Below, piece by piece: positions 42,448 through 51,435 of a stretch of 60,056 bases of DNA; the first letter of the stretch is position 1, and every line of letters begins with the position of its first letter. Both the position numbers and the translations under genes were made by a program. The stretch spans positions 1 through 60,056 of the forward strand of contig CALVRR010000009.1 of assembly GCA_944358705.1 (NCBI GenBank), read 5' to 3'. The notes under the pieces are model-generated. The model was not told the DNA's origin and ran no database searches. It saw only the letters and a program-made list of their open reading frames with translations. Source of the DNA: an uncultured Bacilli bacterium (GTDB lineage: Bacteria > Bacillota_I > Bacilli_A > RF39 > UBA660).

Positions 42448-43113
42448 TTAACCAGCAGATGTACTTTGTGCATTTTCCATATTCGTATTTTTTGTTTCTG
42501 AATATTTTTTTTCGGTATTCTCTAAATAACTTTTTACTTCTGTGTTTAGCTTTGTAAGATCTTCTTCTAAAATATCACCAACAGTACCGAAGGTATTTGA
42601 AATTGCATTTACTTCATCTTCATCAAAAGCAGCCGAAGTTTTTATTGCTTCAACCGCACTTGTCTTTGCTGTTGAAATATTTTTAATTAAATCACTTAAT
42701 TTATCTTCCACTTCAGATGTGCTATGACCTGGAGCCATTCCTTGTCCATCTGATGTTCCTGTTACAGACTCTGGTAAATATTCTTTAATTCCTGATACAT
42801 CTGCTTCTGATTTTTCAAATTCTACCTCTGGGACAGTTGCTTTTGCTCCTCCATTTGCTTGTTGATAATTCGCTGCACAAGTATCTAGAAGTTCTCTAAA
42901 TTTTCCCATGTTACTTGTAAAGTTTGTAGTAATATCCTCAATTGCAGTTTTCAAAACAGACGCAAAGTTCTTTGCATACTCACATGCCCATATTTGACCT
43001 ACACTATCACAAAAACTTTTAGTATCTGTACTGATAGTTCTACTATAATTTGCTGCTGCTTCATTTGCAGCTTGCATTGCGGCATTTATACCACTTTGGC
43101 TTATCATACTCAT
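42448..43113 (-). CDS. WXG-like secreted protein, 221 aa
   Basis: Ala-rich helical protein starting MSMISQSGINAAMQAANEAA. The first hairpin has its turn at GQIWACEYAKNF near residue 42, so the Trp is kept but Gly is not. A flexible middle (GTSDGQGMAPGHSTS) separates it from a second helical part. Twice the length of a normal WXG100 protein; it may form an internal pseudodimer. It has its own promoter and is followed by hairpins, which suggests high expression. It directly follows EsaB and EssC, the usual place of a major T7SS substrate. Confidence 0.75.
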   Translation of the reverse strand: MSMISQSGINAAMQAANEAAANYSRTISTDTKSFCDSVGQIWACEYAKNFASVLKTAIEDITTNFTSNMGKFRELLDTCAANYQQANGGAKATVPEVEFEKSEADVSGIKEYLPESVTGTSDGQGMAPGHSTSEVEDKLSDLIKNISTAKTSAVEAIKTSAAFDEDEVNAISNTFGTVGDILEEDLTKLNTEVKSYLENTEKKYSETKNTNMENAQSTSAG

Positions 43114-43165
43114 ATTTTTTCCTTCTTTCTATTTTCTATATTTGATAGCTATCCTATCTATATAA

Positions 43166-43194
43166 AATATAACATTTTATATTTTTCTTTGCAA
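43166..43194 (-). promoter_or_regulatory. Sigma-A promoter of the WXG-giant operon
   Basis: -35 TTGCAA (43189-43194), 17-bp spacer, -10 TATATT (43171-43166), about 50 bp before the start at 43113. Confidence 0.65.
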
Positions 43195-43217
43195 TATTTT
43201 GACAATAATTTTACGCT

Positions 43218-43505
43218 TTATAAATTTTCTACTCCTACTTCACTATTAGGTACCATTAAAAGTTCTGTTCCATTTCTAATATCTGTGTTAATGACAATTT
43301 CATTATTACCATAAAGTTTTCCTGTCTTTTTGTTAAGTAATACGTATTCTTTGGCTTGTATGTTAATGGGAGTATTTGATAAATCTGCTATACTTTTTAA
43401 TAATAATTTATTTATTTTCCACATTATTTCGTTAACTGGTATGAAACCATCATAGGATATATCTAATTCTGGAAAATCAACTTTTACTAACACTTTATTT
43501 TTCAT
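43218..43505 (-). CDS. esaB: Ubiquitin-like T7SS protein, EsaB/YukD type
   Basis: 95 aa. The beta-grasp pattern is clear: MKNKVLVKVDFPELDISYDG, a helix (NEIMWKINKLLLKSI), then YVLLNKKTGKLYGNNEI and DIRNGTELLMV, the last matching the 'gi.dGd.l.l' strand of YukD. Located in the cytoplasm; in S. aureus EsaB affects T7SS activity. ATG 43505 lies inside the end of essC (11-nt overlap), so expression is coupled. A longer frame from 43529 has no ribosome binding site. Confidence 0.88.
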   Translation of the reverse strand: MKNKVLVKVDFPELDISYDGFIPVNEIMWKINKLLLKSIADLSNTPINIQAKEYVLLNKKTGKLYGNNEIVINTDIRNGTELLMVPNSEVGVENL

Positions 43506-46500
43506 CTTCAGTCTCCTCTCCAGGATCAAATTCTAAAAGTTTGATTTTTTTATAACTTCCCTCTGCTATATGAAATCCTATATCATTTTTATAACTTTTT
43601 GATAGAGCTTGACTATAGCTATTAATCTTTAATAATGTTTGGTCTCCTACACCGTTTCCAACCCATAAACCGTCTAATGTATTTACATTTTCTTTGTACC
43701 AAGCGTCGAAGGTTAATTCTTTTATTTTACTACCCTCTTCTGCTACTATGATATATGCTTTTTTACATGATGAAGCTGATTTTATTAATTCTTCTACTTG
43801 CTTTTTGTCTGATACTTTCTCTATTAACTCTTTGATTCCATAAATAACTAATATTTCTCTTTGAAGATAATTTTCCTGACTTTTTATATTATTAAGATAT
43901 TCCGTTAGTTTTGGTACTACTTCCTCTAAGGAATCACTATAATAATTGACAAGTTCTAATTTATTATTATCTAAAAGTTTAATAGCATCTATGGCTATGA
44001 TATTGATATTTTTTATTAATTTTATTTCTTTAATTAAGCTTGTAATAAAAGCTTGTAAATGTTTTCTTTTATTCGCTAAAATTAAAGTTATTGTATTTCC
44101 TGTAATATCTAATGAGTCAATTTCTAATTCTTCTGTAGTCATACCAATAGGAAGTTCTGTTATATCTTTTATACTATCTTTTACATAGTCTAAGGTAACA
44201 TGTGCTGGTAATTCTGGAATTTTTGATGCAACTAGTGAATTTTTATCTTTTAATTTAACACTTAGTTCCTGAAGAAATTGATTTAATTGGGCTTGATCTT
44301 TGATAACAGACGCTGTTTGGAACTCGTATAAAGAATCTTCTAGATAGATTCCTCTTCCAAAGATATCTCGTGGTACTAATTTCTTTTTATTATTGAAAAT
44401 TATATAATAATCTGTTGGATCTTTAATTTTATAGGCATATATATTATCGACATTCTGAGAGACTTTTCTTGGAACAGAATTAGTTGCATTCGCAGTTATT
44501 ATAAAAACAATACCATATCTATCTGAGCTACGAATTAATTCTGGAAAAGTATCATATAGTGTTTTGTCTGCCTCATTAATAGCATCATAATTATTCATTA
44601 TAATTACTTTTAGTGGCATTTTTTGTTCCGATGATTTTACATAATTTTTATACATCCCACCATATTCTACTAGGGTGGTTTTTCTTTTTGTTAATTCTTC
44701 CCTTATCATTTTAAATAAGTTTCTATACTTCTCATCTTCTCCAGGTAAAACTACTCCTCCTACATGAGGTATATTATTATAATTTGTAAATGTTTGAGAT
44801 CCATAATCTATTATATAATAATTTATTTCTTCTGGAGTATGACTTATAATTGTCGAGTAGATTATAGTATTAAGAAGCATTTCGGATTCCTGTTGATCCA
44901 TACTATAAATTATGGTGCTTCCTTCTTCTATTGGGCTATATTTAAGTAATCCTTGTTCTTGCTTTTCTGGAGCATCATATTCTCCTATAACTGCTTCGAT
45001 ATTATATGGTTCTTCTGTCACATTATATTTTTTTACCAAATCGTCTACTAATATTACATCTGGAATATTATCTAACCATAATCTTTTTGCTTTTTTTCCT
45101 GTTTGCTTGGCCACTTTAATAACACTATTTAAAATAGCTGTTATTTGTTCTCCTTGTGCCGCTACTTTGGTTTGGGAAGATGCTTGAATACTTTTTATAA
45201 ATTCTGCATTATCATTGATAATATTAATGCTTTTATCTACTTGTTTTACTATTTTATCTGAAGGAAAGTACTTGGCTCCACACCAACCTGATTGACCAAG
45301 AGCAAAATACTCATCATAACCTACTTGTAGATAGAATCTACCAGTTTGTTTTAAAAGAGCCGCATCTGGTTTTTTCAACATCTCATTACTATCTCCAGCA
45401 TCTTGTACTTTTAAACAGATATGAAATTTTGAGTTAGACCAGATTTGATCATTTACTACACCACTTGGCTTTTGTGTTGCTAGAATCAAGTGAACTCCTA
45501 AAGAACGACCAATTCTTGCAATACTTATTAGGTTATCCATGAACTCTGGTTGTTGACTCTTTAACTCTGCAAACTCATCACATATAATGAATAAATGTGG
45601 TATCGCTTCTTTTATTTTTCCTTCTTTATATAATCTTTGATATTTATAAATATCCATGGTACTTTCGCCTAGTTGATCTCTTACTTCATTAAAAAGTTTT
45701 TGTCTACGCTGAGCTTCACTATTTATACTTACTAAAGTCCTATCCATTTCTGCTTTATCTAAGTTTGTAATAGTACCAGCTAAATGAGGCAATACAATAT
45801 TGGCGGTTTTATTTTCAAATGCAAAAGCTAGCCCACCACCTTTATAGTCAATTAAAATAAAACTGACGTCATCTGGACTATAATTAATAGCCATGGATAA
45901 AATATAAGTGATAATAAATTCTGATTTACCAGATCCTGTCATTCCAGCAATCAGTCCATGTGGTCCATGTTGTTTTTCATGTAAATCCAAATACATTAAA
46001 TCCCCTTGATCATCTACTCCTATCTCTGCTTTTAGACTTGTCGTGGGATTATTCGTATTCCATCTGTTTAATATATTTAATTGTTCTACTTTTCCTACTT
46101 TTTCCATTTCTAAAAATGAAATAGCCTCCGGCAATTGACTTGTTCCTTCTTCAAACTCAATTGGTATATTTGCCAGGATTGGTAAAAAGTTTTCTACCCC
46201 TATTTTATAATTTATTTCATCGTAGAAAATAATTTGTTCTTGTTTTTCATAGGCATTTTTTAAAATTCCACTTCTAGGATTTCCTAAAGTGATAAAATTA
46301 TTACATTTACTTGGTAATTTACTAATTCTATCTTCGATTAAAATAATACTAAATCCTAAGTCCTTATCACTTTCTGTAACCTCTTTTATAAACTCATGTC
46401 TTTTTACTCTACTGTAATCATCAATTATAATTATATAATGAGGCTTAAAATAATTATTTTCGTTTTTAGCATTTGAAATACGTCTATTTACTTCAATGTG

Positions 46501-48063
46501 TAAATATTCTGCTACATTTTTTGCACTTTCTACTGTAGATGCAAACAATCGGAAATTTTTCTCATTATTAAAATTGTGATTTAAATATTTTATATAATCC
46601 CAATTTTCTTTCTGTTCTTCATTAGTAAACACTACTAGCTTGATATCTTCATAACTATAAAATGTTAATAACTGTAATAAAATATTATTTATAAAAAATG
46701 GTATTTTGTTTTTTTCTCCCATGATGGCTGTTATTTTATTTGTATAAAAAGAGTATCCTATCGGTACATTTTCTATGTATTTATATTTTTCCACTAAAGC
46801 ATCTGCTTGTTTTCTTAATTCATCTTCATCTATTGTAAAGCCTTCTTCTGGATACTCTACTTTAACATCTAATAGTTCATTTCCTGTTCCTAATCTAACT
46901 GTTAGAAAATCATTTTGGTCTACTCTTTTATTCCAAAAAGAAACATTTTTGTTTTGAATAATATTGGCACATTCTTCCACCGTTATTAGATTTTCAATTA
47001 ATATCTCTTTTTGTAATTTTGCTTCGCTAACTAATTCCTTTTCTTTATCTTTTAAATATTCTCCATATCGTTCTATTAGGTGTTCTTTTGCTTTCTGCTT
47101 CATTTTTTTATTATAAAATTTTGTTAATAATGGCCATAGAATCATTGAAATTAACATGGCAATACTCATTACTAACTGTGGCCATGATTGTGCTAATGTG
47201 GTGTCTCCTAAATATATTCTATTTAATGTATTAATTAGCATTACAGCAGCCATAATTCCCATCGTTAACATGGGTCCAATCGTTAATATTAAAGGTAGCT
47301 CTTTATTTTCTTGTTGGCTTGGTGGAGGACTTAGCTTTATCTCTTTTGTTTCTATTGTTCTTCTAATACGTGGTGCTTTGGAGAAAAAATCTTCTTCGTT
47401 GTATAAATCCTCGTCTTTTATTTCTACGTTCGCCATTTTTTGACCAGCGGATAGATAATAATTATTTATTCCTGCAGAAGTACTCACAATTTCTACTTTG
47501 TTTTTTGGAAAAATAATTAATAACAATCCAGGTACTATTATTATTTTTATTCCAAATAGAATTATTTCATCCCCGGCTTTTATATATTGGCTTTTCGCAA
47601 CTGCTTTATTGTTTATATAAAAATTTATATTTCCTGTTTTTTCTATTATTAATTGATTTTCTTTACAGAATAATTTTATTTCTCCGTTAGTTAAAAATTC
47701 ACAGTCATAATATATGTTACATTTATTTTTGTCATTTCCAATAATAAGGTTTATTTCTTTAGAATAGCTATAGGCTATTGTTTTATTATCTTCTAATGCT
47801 GTTACATAAATGAGATAATTTATTTCTTTTCTTCTTATTATATAAAAAGTATTCGTTTTTAATTCTACATCAGCTACCATATTATTATTTGCTATTACAG
47901 TGGCATCTTCTGTAGAATAAAGTACCCAGGTATCATTTCTGGCTTCTATGTTGATTAATTTTGATTCTTCCTCTTGTTTTTCATCAAAACTAAAACTACC
48001 GGAAATATCGTTCGGTAATGAAAAACTTATAATTTTATTATCTAAATATAAATAAATCTTCAT
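43495..48063 (-). CDS. essC: EssC/YukBA-type T7SS ATPase
   Basis: The motor of the type VIIb secretion system, 1522 aa, membrane-bound. Order: N-terminal FHA-like region (to about 190), two membrane segments (about 256-278 and 293-314), then three FtsK/SpoIIIE ATPase domains. Domain 1 has a full Walker A (GMTGSGKSEF, about 709) and Walker B (HLFIICDEFAEL). Domain 2 has GSTIIYSMDQQESE in place of Walker A, and domain 3 has GNTITLILANKRKH; both are degenerate. The C-terminus ends LLEFDPGEETEDEK. esaB overlaps its 3' end. PrsW and the propeller pair lie upstream on the same strand, with 125 bp between. Confidence 0.95.
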   Translation of the reverse strand: MKIYLYLDNKIISFSLPNDISGSFSFDEKQEEESKLINIEARNDTWVLYSTEDATVIANNNMVADVELKTNTFYIIRRKEINYLIYVTALEDNKTIAYSYSKEINLIIGNDKNKCNIYYDCEFLTNGEIKLFCKENQLIIEKTGNINFYINNKAVAKSQYIKAGDEIILFGIKIIIVPGLLLIIFPKNKVEIVSTSAGINNYYLSAGQKMANVEIKDEDLYNEEDFFSKAPRIRRTIETKEIKLSPPPSQQENKELPLILTIGPMLTMGIMAAVMLINTLNRIYLGDTTLAQSWPQLVMSIAMLISMILWPLLTKFYNKKMKQKAKEHLIERYGEYLKDKEKELVSEAKLQKEILIENLITVEECANIIQNKNVSFWNKRVDQNDFLTVRLGTGNELLDVKVEYPEEGFTIDEDELRKQADALVEKYKYIENVPIGYSFYTNKITAIMGEKNKIPFFINNILLQLLTFYSYEDIKLVVFTNEEQKENWDYIKYLNHNFNNEKNFRLFASTVESAKNVAEYLHIEVNRRISNAKNENNYFKPHYIIIIDDYSRVKRHEFIKEVTESDKDLGFSIILIEDRISKLPSKCNNFITLGNPRSGILKNAYEKQEQIIFYDEINYKIGVENFLPILANIPIEFEEGTSQLPEAISFLEMEKVGKVEQLNILNRWNTNNPTTSLKAEIGVDDQGDLMYLDLHEKQHGPHGLIAGMTGSGKSEFIITYILSMAINYSPDDVSFILIDYKGGGLAFAFENKTANIVLPHLAGTITNLDKAEMDRTLVSINSEAQRRQKLFNEVRDQLGESTMDIYKYQRLYKEGKIKEAIPHLFIICDEFAELKSQQPEFMDNLISIARIGRSLGVHLILATQKPSGVVNDQIWSNSKFHICLKVQDAGDSNEMLKKPDAALLKQTGRFYLQVGYDEYFALGQSGWCGAKYFPSDKIVKQVDKSINIINDNAEFIKSIQASSQTKVAAQGEQITAILNSVIKVAKQTGKKAKRLWLDNIPDVILVDDLVKKYNVTEEPYNIEAVIGEYDAPEKQEQGLLKYSPIEEGSTIIYSMDQQESEMLLNTIIYSTIISHTPEEINYYIIDYGSQTFTNYNNIPHVGGVVLPGEDEKYRNLFKMIREELTKRKTTLVEYGGMYKNYVKSSEQKMPLKVIIMNNYDAINEADKTLYDTFPELIRSSDRYGIVFIITANATNSVPRKVSQNVDNIYAYKIKDPTDYYIIFNNKKKLVPRDIFGRGIYLEDSLYEFQTASVIKDQAQLNQFLQELSVKLKDKNSLVASKIPELPAHVTLDYVKDSIKDITELPIGMTTEELEIDSLDITGNTITLILANKRKHLQAFITSLIKEIKLIKNINIIAIDAIKLLDNNKLELVNYYSDSLEEVVPKLTEYLNNIKSQENYLQREILVIYGIKELIEKVSDKKQVEELIKSASSCKKAYIIVAEEGSKIKELTFDAWYKENVNTLDGLWVGNGVGDQTLLKINSYSQALSKSYKNDIGFHIAEGSYKKIKLLEFDPGEETEDEK

Positions 48064-48188
48064 ATATGCCTCACCTTATCTTATATTAGCATATCATAAT
48101 TTTATTTTATTGTCATTAAAAACATCTGCTCTTTTACTATGGTTTTCTATTATATTTTGAGTGTGGAGTAATGAAGATTAAATTCATT

Positions 48189-48917
48189 TTATATTTTATC
48201 ATCAGAGGAATTATTCCTCATTTTGATGGTTTCTTCGGCTAAAATTTTTACTTTTTTTATGGATGTGATATATAAAAATATAATAAACACTAGAAAACAT
48301 ATCATAATCAAAGTAGTTCCTGTTAGGCAACAATAGTCGTAGATTCCATGAAGTATTGTTGGTATTAGAATACTTTTTATTTTATTTTTTCTAGCTTCTT
48401 TCTTGTTTCCTGCAAGTTCATAATATCTTGCATAACTTAGATAATATCCCATGGCAATACCATCACAAACATGTCCTGGAATTGCTAATATACCTCTAAA
48501 GATACCTACTCCTAGACTTCCTGTTCCAAAGACATAAAGCAAATTCTCAAAGGTTGCAAAGCCTAAAGCTGTAAATGTTGCATAAACGATAATGTCATAT
48601 ACTTCATCAAACTCTTTACTTTTATATCCTATAAGATATGTCATTACCCATTTTAAACACTCTTCTATTAAGGCAATAAAGATAAATACATAAAGACTAA
48701 ATTCTATAAAATTCATTGTTGTTGGATCTTTATTGATAAATGGAAATAAAATTGCAAATACGGTAGTTACTATTAATGTTAATAAACAAGAAAATATTCC
48801 AGAAATAAATAACTTTATTAATAAAGAATTGGGTTCCTTATTTTTATCTTTACTATAAATATATTTTCCTAATAATACTATAGGAAGAATAGCTACTATT
48901 AATAGTAAATCAATCAT
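48189..48917 (-). CDS. prsW: PrsW-family intramembrane metalloprotease
   Basis: 242 aa, about eight membrane segments. The active-site set of the PrsW/CPBP clan is present: EECLKW near residue 85, FENLLY near 121, and PGHVCDG plus LHGIYDY in later helices. In B. subtilis PrsW makes the first cut in an anti-sigma factor under envelope stress. No sigma/anti-sigma pair adjoins it here. It lies between the beta-propeller pair and essC; it may process T7SS components or report on envelope state. GGAGGAATAGAAA precedes the ATG. Confidence 0.9.
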   Translation of the reverse strand: MIDLLLIVAILPIVLLGKYIYSKDKNKEPNSLLIKLFISGIFSCLLTLIVTTVFAILFPFINKDPTTMNFIEFSLYVFIFIALIEECLKWVMTYLIGYKSKEFDEVYDIIVYATFTALGFATFENLLYVFGTGSLGVGIFRGILAIPGHVCDGIAMGYYLSYARYYELAGNKKEARKNKIKSILIPTILHGIYDYCCLTGTTLIMICFLVFIIFLYITSIKKVKILAEETIKMRNNSSDDKI

Positions 48918-48939
48918 TTTCTATTCCTCCTTTTCTATC

Positions 48940-49419
48940 TTATCTTTTTTTTATATCTTCTACTTCCTTTACTTCCATTGTTCCTGATGCATAATCAATT
49001 TCTAAAACAAAGTTTTGATCAATATTATCAACAGTAAACGTTGTTGTGGCGCCTGTTTCTGAACTTACATTATATTCTCCAGGTGTTAGTGCAATCGTAT
49101 CCACTTCTCTTCCAGGCTCTATTAATACTCCTCCACTAAGAGATTTATGATCTTTTAAAAATCCAATCATATCTCCATCTTTATCTAAATGTTCTGTATT
49201 TTTAAAATTTGTTTGTAACATTGCAAACATTTCATCTTTTTCTTCATAAGTCATTTCACTTATACTTTTTGAAGGTTCTTCTTTTGGACTTTCCTTATTT
49301 AATGTTGAAGCATAAATACCTGTTGTTAATACACCTAATATTATTATACCGGTACAAAGTTTATATTTGCTATTTTTAGAAAAGTTTTGTAAATTTGTCT
49401 TTAAATTTTTAATTGTCAT
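48940..49419 (-). CDS. Membrane-anchored partner of the second beta-propeller protein
   Basis: 159 aa. N-terminal cytoplasmic stub, one membrane segment (about 22-38; CTGIIILGVLTTGIYAS) and an extracytoplasmic domain with IALTPGEYNVSS and TFTVDN, the same prealbumin-like pattern as the lipoprotein at 15347. It has no lipobox Cys, so a signal anchor. AAGGAGGATTCGA places the start at 49419, inside the end of the propeller gene (11-nt overlap). Confidence 0.75.
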   Translation of the reverse strand: MTIKNLKTNLQNFSKNSKYKLCTGIIILGVLTTGIYASTLNKESPKEEPSKSISEMTYEEKDEMFAMLQTNFKNTEHLDKDGDMIGFLKDHKSLSGGVLIEPGREVDTIALTPGEYNVSSETGATTTFTVDNIDQNFVLEIDYASGTMEVKEVEDIKKR

Positions 49420-50590
49420 TCGAATCCTCCTTTTCATTTTCAATTCCATGTGTTAAGTCCCAGGTTACTGCTTTCAATTTTAGTCCTGCATAGTTTAACC
49501 CATCTCCTCTACTTTCTTTTAATTCCTCAATTGTAGTTATATTTTGTAATTTCTGATCCTCATATTCAAATACTCCACTTACTTCTCCATTATTAATATA
49601 TATTCCTTCCAATCCATCTTGAGATATTACTTTTGATCCTATTTCAATTGGATATTCTGATTCACTCATTTCGTATAATGTTAATCTAGAATTACTGTAT
49701 TTGGCAGAAGAAGCGGTTACTAAATATGTTTTATCTCCATCCTCATAAAATGCCATTCCTTGAACTGCTGGTGCTAACAAACCTACTTTCTTATTACTTT
49801 CTCCTTTTATTGAAATTACTTTCCCCGTTATTAGATTTCTTTCATATTCAATCTCTGTCTTTACTAAATCCCCATTTTCAGTATAAGTACTACTATAAAT
49901 TGCTCCATTATGATAATAAATTGTATCCATTCCTTGTTGTTTATTAAACAATCTTCCTTGATTGACGGTTTCTAAAACATCTATAGAATTTTCAATAATA
50001 AATGAAGATGGGTCTGTTAAATCTTGTTTCCCCTTCTCTGGATCTTTTTCATCGTCTGGATTTGAAAAATTAATCTGAACTACTCCATCTGTATCTTTGC
50101 TTGTTACTTTTATTAATCTGTTTAAAAGTTGATAGTCATAGGTACTAACTTTACCATTTTTTCCAGTTATGTATAAAATTTGATTTTTAGAATCAAAGGT
50201 TACTCCACCAACGTGAGCGTCTGTATTTAAAGTTATTCTTGCCTCTAATTCTCCAGTAGTAGAGTCATACATATATATTCTGGAGTTGTATCCTTTTTTA
50301 TAAGCTGTAATTAATACTTTTCCATCTTCTGTAATATGACTGTTATTATCCGATATCGTATATCCCTGTACAGTATAACCATCATCTTCAATATTTTGAT
50401 AATTTAATTCATTTATATTCAGCACCTTATTTTTTTCTAGTGTTGATGATAAATCTAAGATTCCTATATCGTTAGAACTATTCTTAAATATATTATCTTG
50501 TATTTCTTCTGTTGAAGTTAAATTTGATGTACTGTTACTCAAAGTATAGGAATTATTTTTGAATAAATTATCTACATTTGCTTTTTCCAT
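49409..50590 (-). CDS. Beta-propeller protein, second copy
   Basis: 393 aa. A polar, Asn/Ser-rich N-terminus of about 75 residues replaces the helical targeting domain found in the paralogue at 15821. The blades match that protein: DGYTVQGYTISD, VLITAYKKGYNSRIYMYD, HVGGVTFD, ILYITGKNGKVSTYD, and GLEGIYINNGEVSGVFE at the end. No signal peptide is visible. It heads a likely operon with its anchor protein, PrsW and perhaps essC. CGGAGGAA precedes the ATG. Confidence 0.75.
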   Translation of the reverse strand: MEKANVDNLFKNNSYTLSNSTSNLTSTEEIQDNIFKNSSNDIGILDLSSTLEKNKVLNINELNYQNIEDDGYTVQGYTISDNNSHITEDGKVLITAYKKGYNSRIYMYDSTTGELEARITLNTDAHVGGVTFDSKNQILYITGKNGKVSTYDYQLLNRLIKVTSKDTDGVVQINFSNPDDEKDPEKGKQDLTDPSSFIIENSIDVLETVNQGRLFNKQQGMDTIYYHNGAIYSSTYTENGDLVKTEIEYERNLITGKVISIKGESNKKVGLLAPAVQGMAFYEDGDKTYLVTASSAKYSNSRLTLYEMSESEYPIEIGSKVISQDGLEGIYINNGEVSGVFEYEDQKLQNITTIEELKESRGDGLNYAGLKLKAVTWDLTHGIENEKEDSNDN

Positions 50591-50611
50591 AAATTCCTCC
50601 GTACTATTATA

Positions 50612-50640
50612 AGTATACTGTATATTAGTTTTTCATGCAA
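50612..50640 (-). promoter_or_regulatory. Promoter of the propeller-PrsW(-essC) operon
   Basis: -35 TTGCAT (50640-50635), 17-bp spacer, -10 TATACT (50617-50612). A second -10-like TATAAT overlaps 6 bases downstream. Confidence 0.65.
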
Positions 50641-50645
50641 TTAAA

Positions 50646-50667
50646 AACTACCTATTTCTAGGTAGTT
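50646..50667 (-). terminator. Terminator of the wall hydrolase gene
   Basis: A 9-bp stem AACTACCTA / TAGGTAGTT with a GAAA loop on the transcript overlaps the stop codon and is followed by TTTTAATTG. Confidence 0.88.
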
Positions 50668-51349
50668 AACTTGCTCTTATTTGATTTACATAACCTCTAA
50701 TTTTTGCTGGCCATGCGGAACTTGCGGCATACTTAGGAGCTATTTTTTCAATTGTATTTAGTCCTTTTGCATAATAGTTTCTTTGAAGATTGTTAATAAA
50801 CCCTATAATTCCATCATCTAAGGTAGCAAAAGCTTTGTAAGATCCTCCATTACATCCAGGAGAACCTTTTTGACCTCCTACATTATTACAAGTTCTAACT
50901 AATGTTGAACAGTTATATTTACATCCAGTTTCATGTAACATAATTGCTACCGCAACATAAGGATCTACTCCTTTTTCGATACATTGACTAGCAATTAAAT
51001 AACCCTTGCCAGCAATATATCCATTCCCCAAATTTCGATTTAGTTTTGCTGCTAATTCATCTATTGTCATACCCTCATAAACTTCGATTCTTGGTGGAAT
51101 AATTACCGATGCTGGAGCTATTTCCATATCAATAGGAATTACCTCAGCTTCTTTTTCTTGGTCTTCTTCCTTTATGATTGTATTGGCAGATGCTGCCATA
51201 TTTTTTAACTGTATTTTACTATCTTTCGTTACTATTGTCTTATCTTTTTCTAAAGTAATCTGCTCTTCTGATTGAATTACTAAAGCAATAGATATCATAA
51301 CAATTCCTAGTGTTGCTAAAACCGAGCTGATTAATTTTCCTCTTTTCAT
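50666..51349 (-). CDS. Lysozyme-like peptidoglycan hydrolase
   Basis: 227 aa. Signal anchor (residues 7-26), a variable stem to about 95, then a glucosaminidase/transglycosylase-like domain. The catalytic Glu is probably E141 in MLHETGCKYN; CNNVGGQKGSPGCNGG and the ending KYAASSAWPAKIRGYVNQI fit this fold. Four Cys in the domain could form two disulfides. Acts on the wall outside the membrane, and its place beside T7SS genes suggests it opens the wall for secretion. AGGTGACTG precedes the ATG. Confidence 0.8.
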   Translation of the reverse strand: MKRGKLISSVLATLGIVMISIALVIQSEEQITLEKDKTIVTKDSKIQLKNMAASANTIIKEEDQEKEAEVIPIDMEIAPASVIIPPRIEVYEGMTIDELAAKLNRNLGNGYIAGKGYLIASQCIEKGVDPYVAVAIMLHETGCKYNCSTLVRTCNNVGGQKGSPGCNGGSYKAFATLDDGIIGFINNLQRNYYAKGLNTIEKIAPKYAASSAWPAKIRGYVNQIRAS

Positions 51350-51381
51350 TCAGTCACCTCATTGTTTTTTGTAACAATACC

Positions 51382-51410
51382 ATTGTAGACTATTTCACAA
51401 AACTTGTCAA
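51382..51410 (-). promoter_or_regulatory. Sigma-A promoter of the wall hydrolase gene
   Basis: -35 TTGACA (51410-51405), 17-bp spacer, -10 TACAAT (51387-51382). Confidence 0.88.
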
Positions 51411-51435
51411 TTTTTGTATTTTGTACTAGTTTTTC

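Noticed and set aside
48064..48188. Separate promoter for essC in the 125-bp gap after prsW
   Set aside because: TATGAT and TATGCT words exist but no convincing -35 at 16-18 bp; the gap also lacks a terminator, so readthrough from the upstream operon is as likely.
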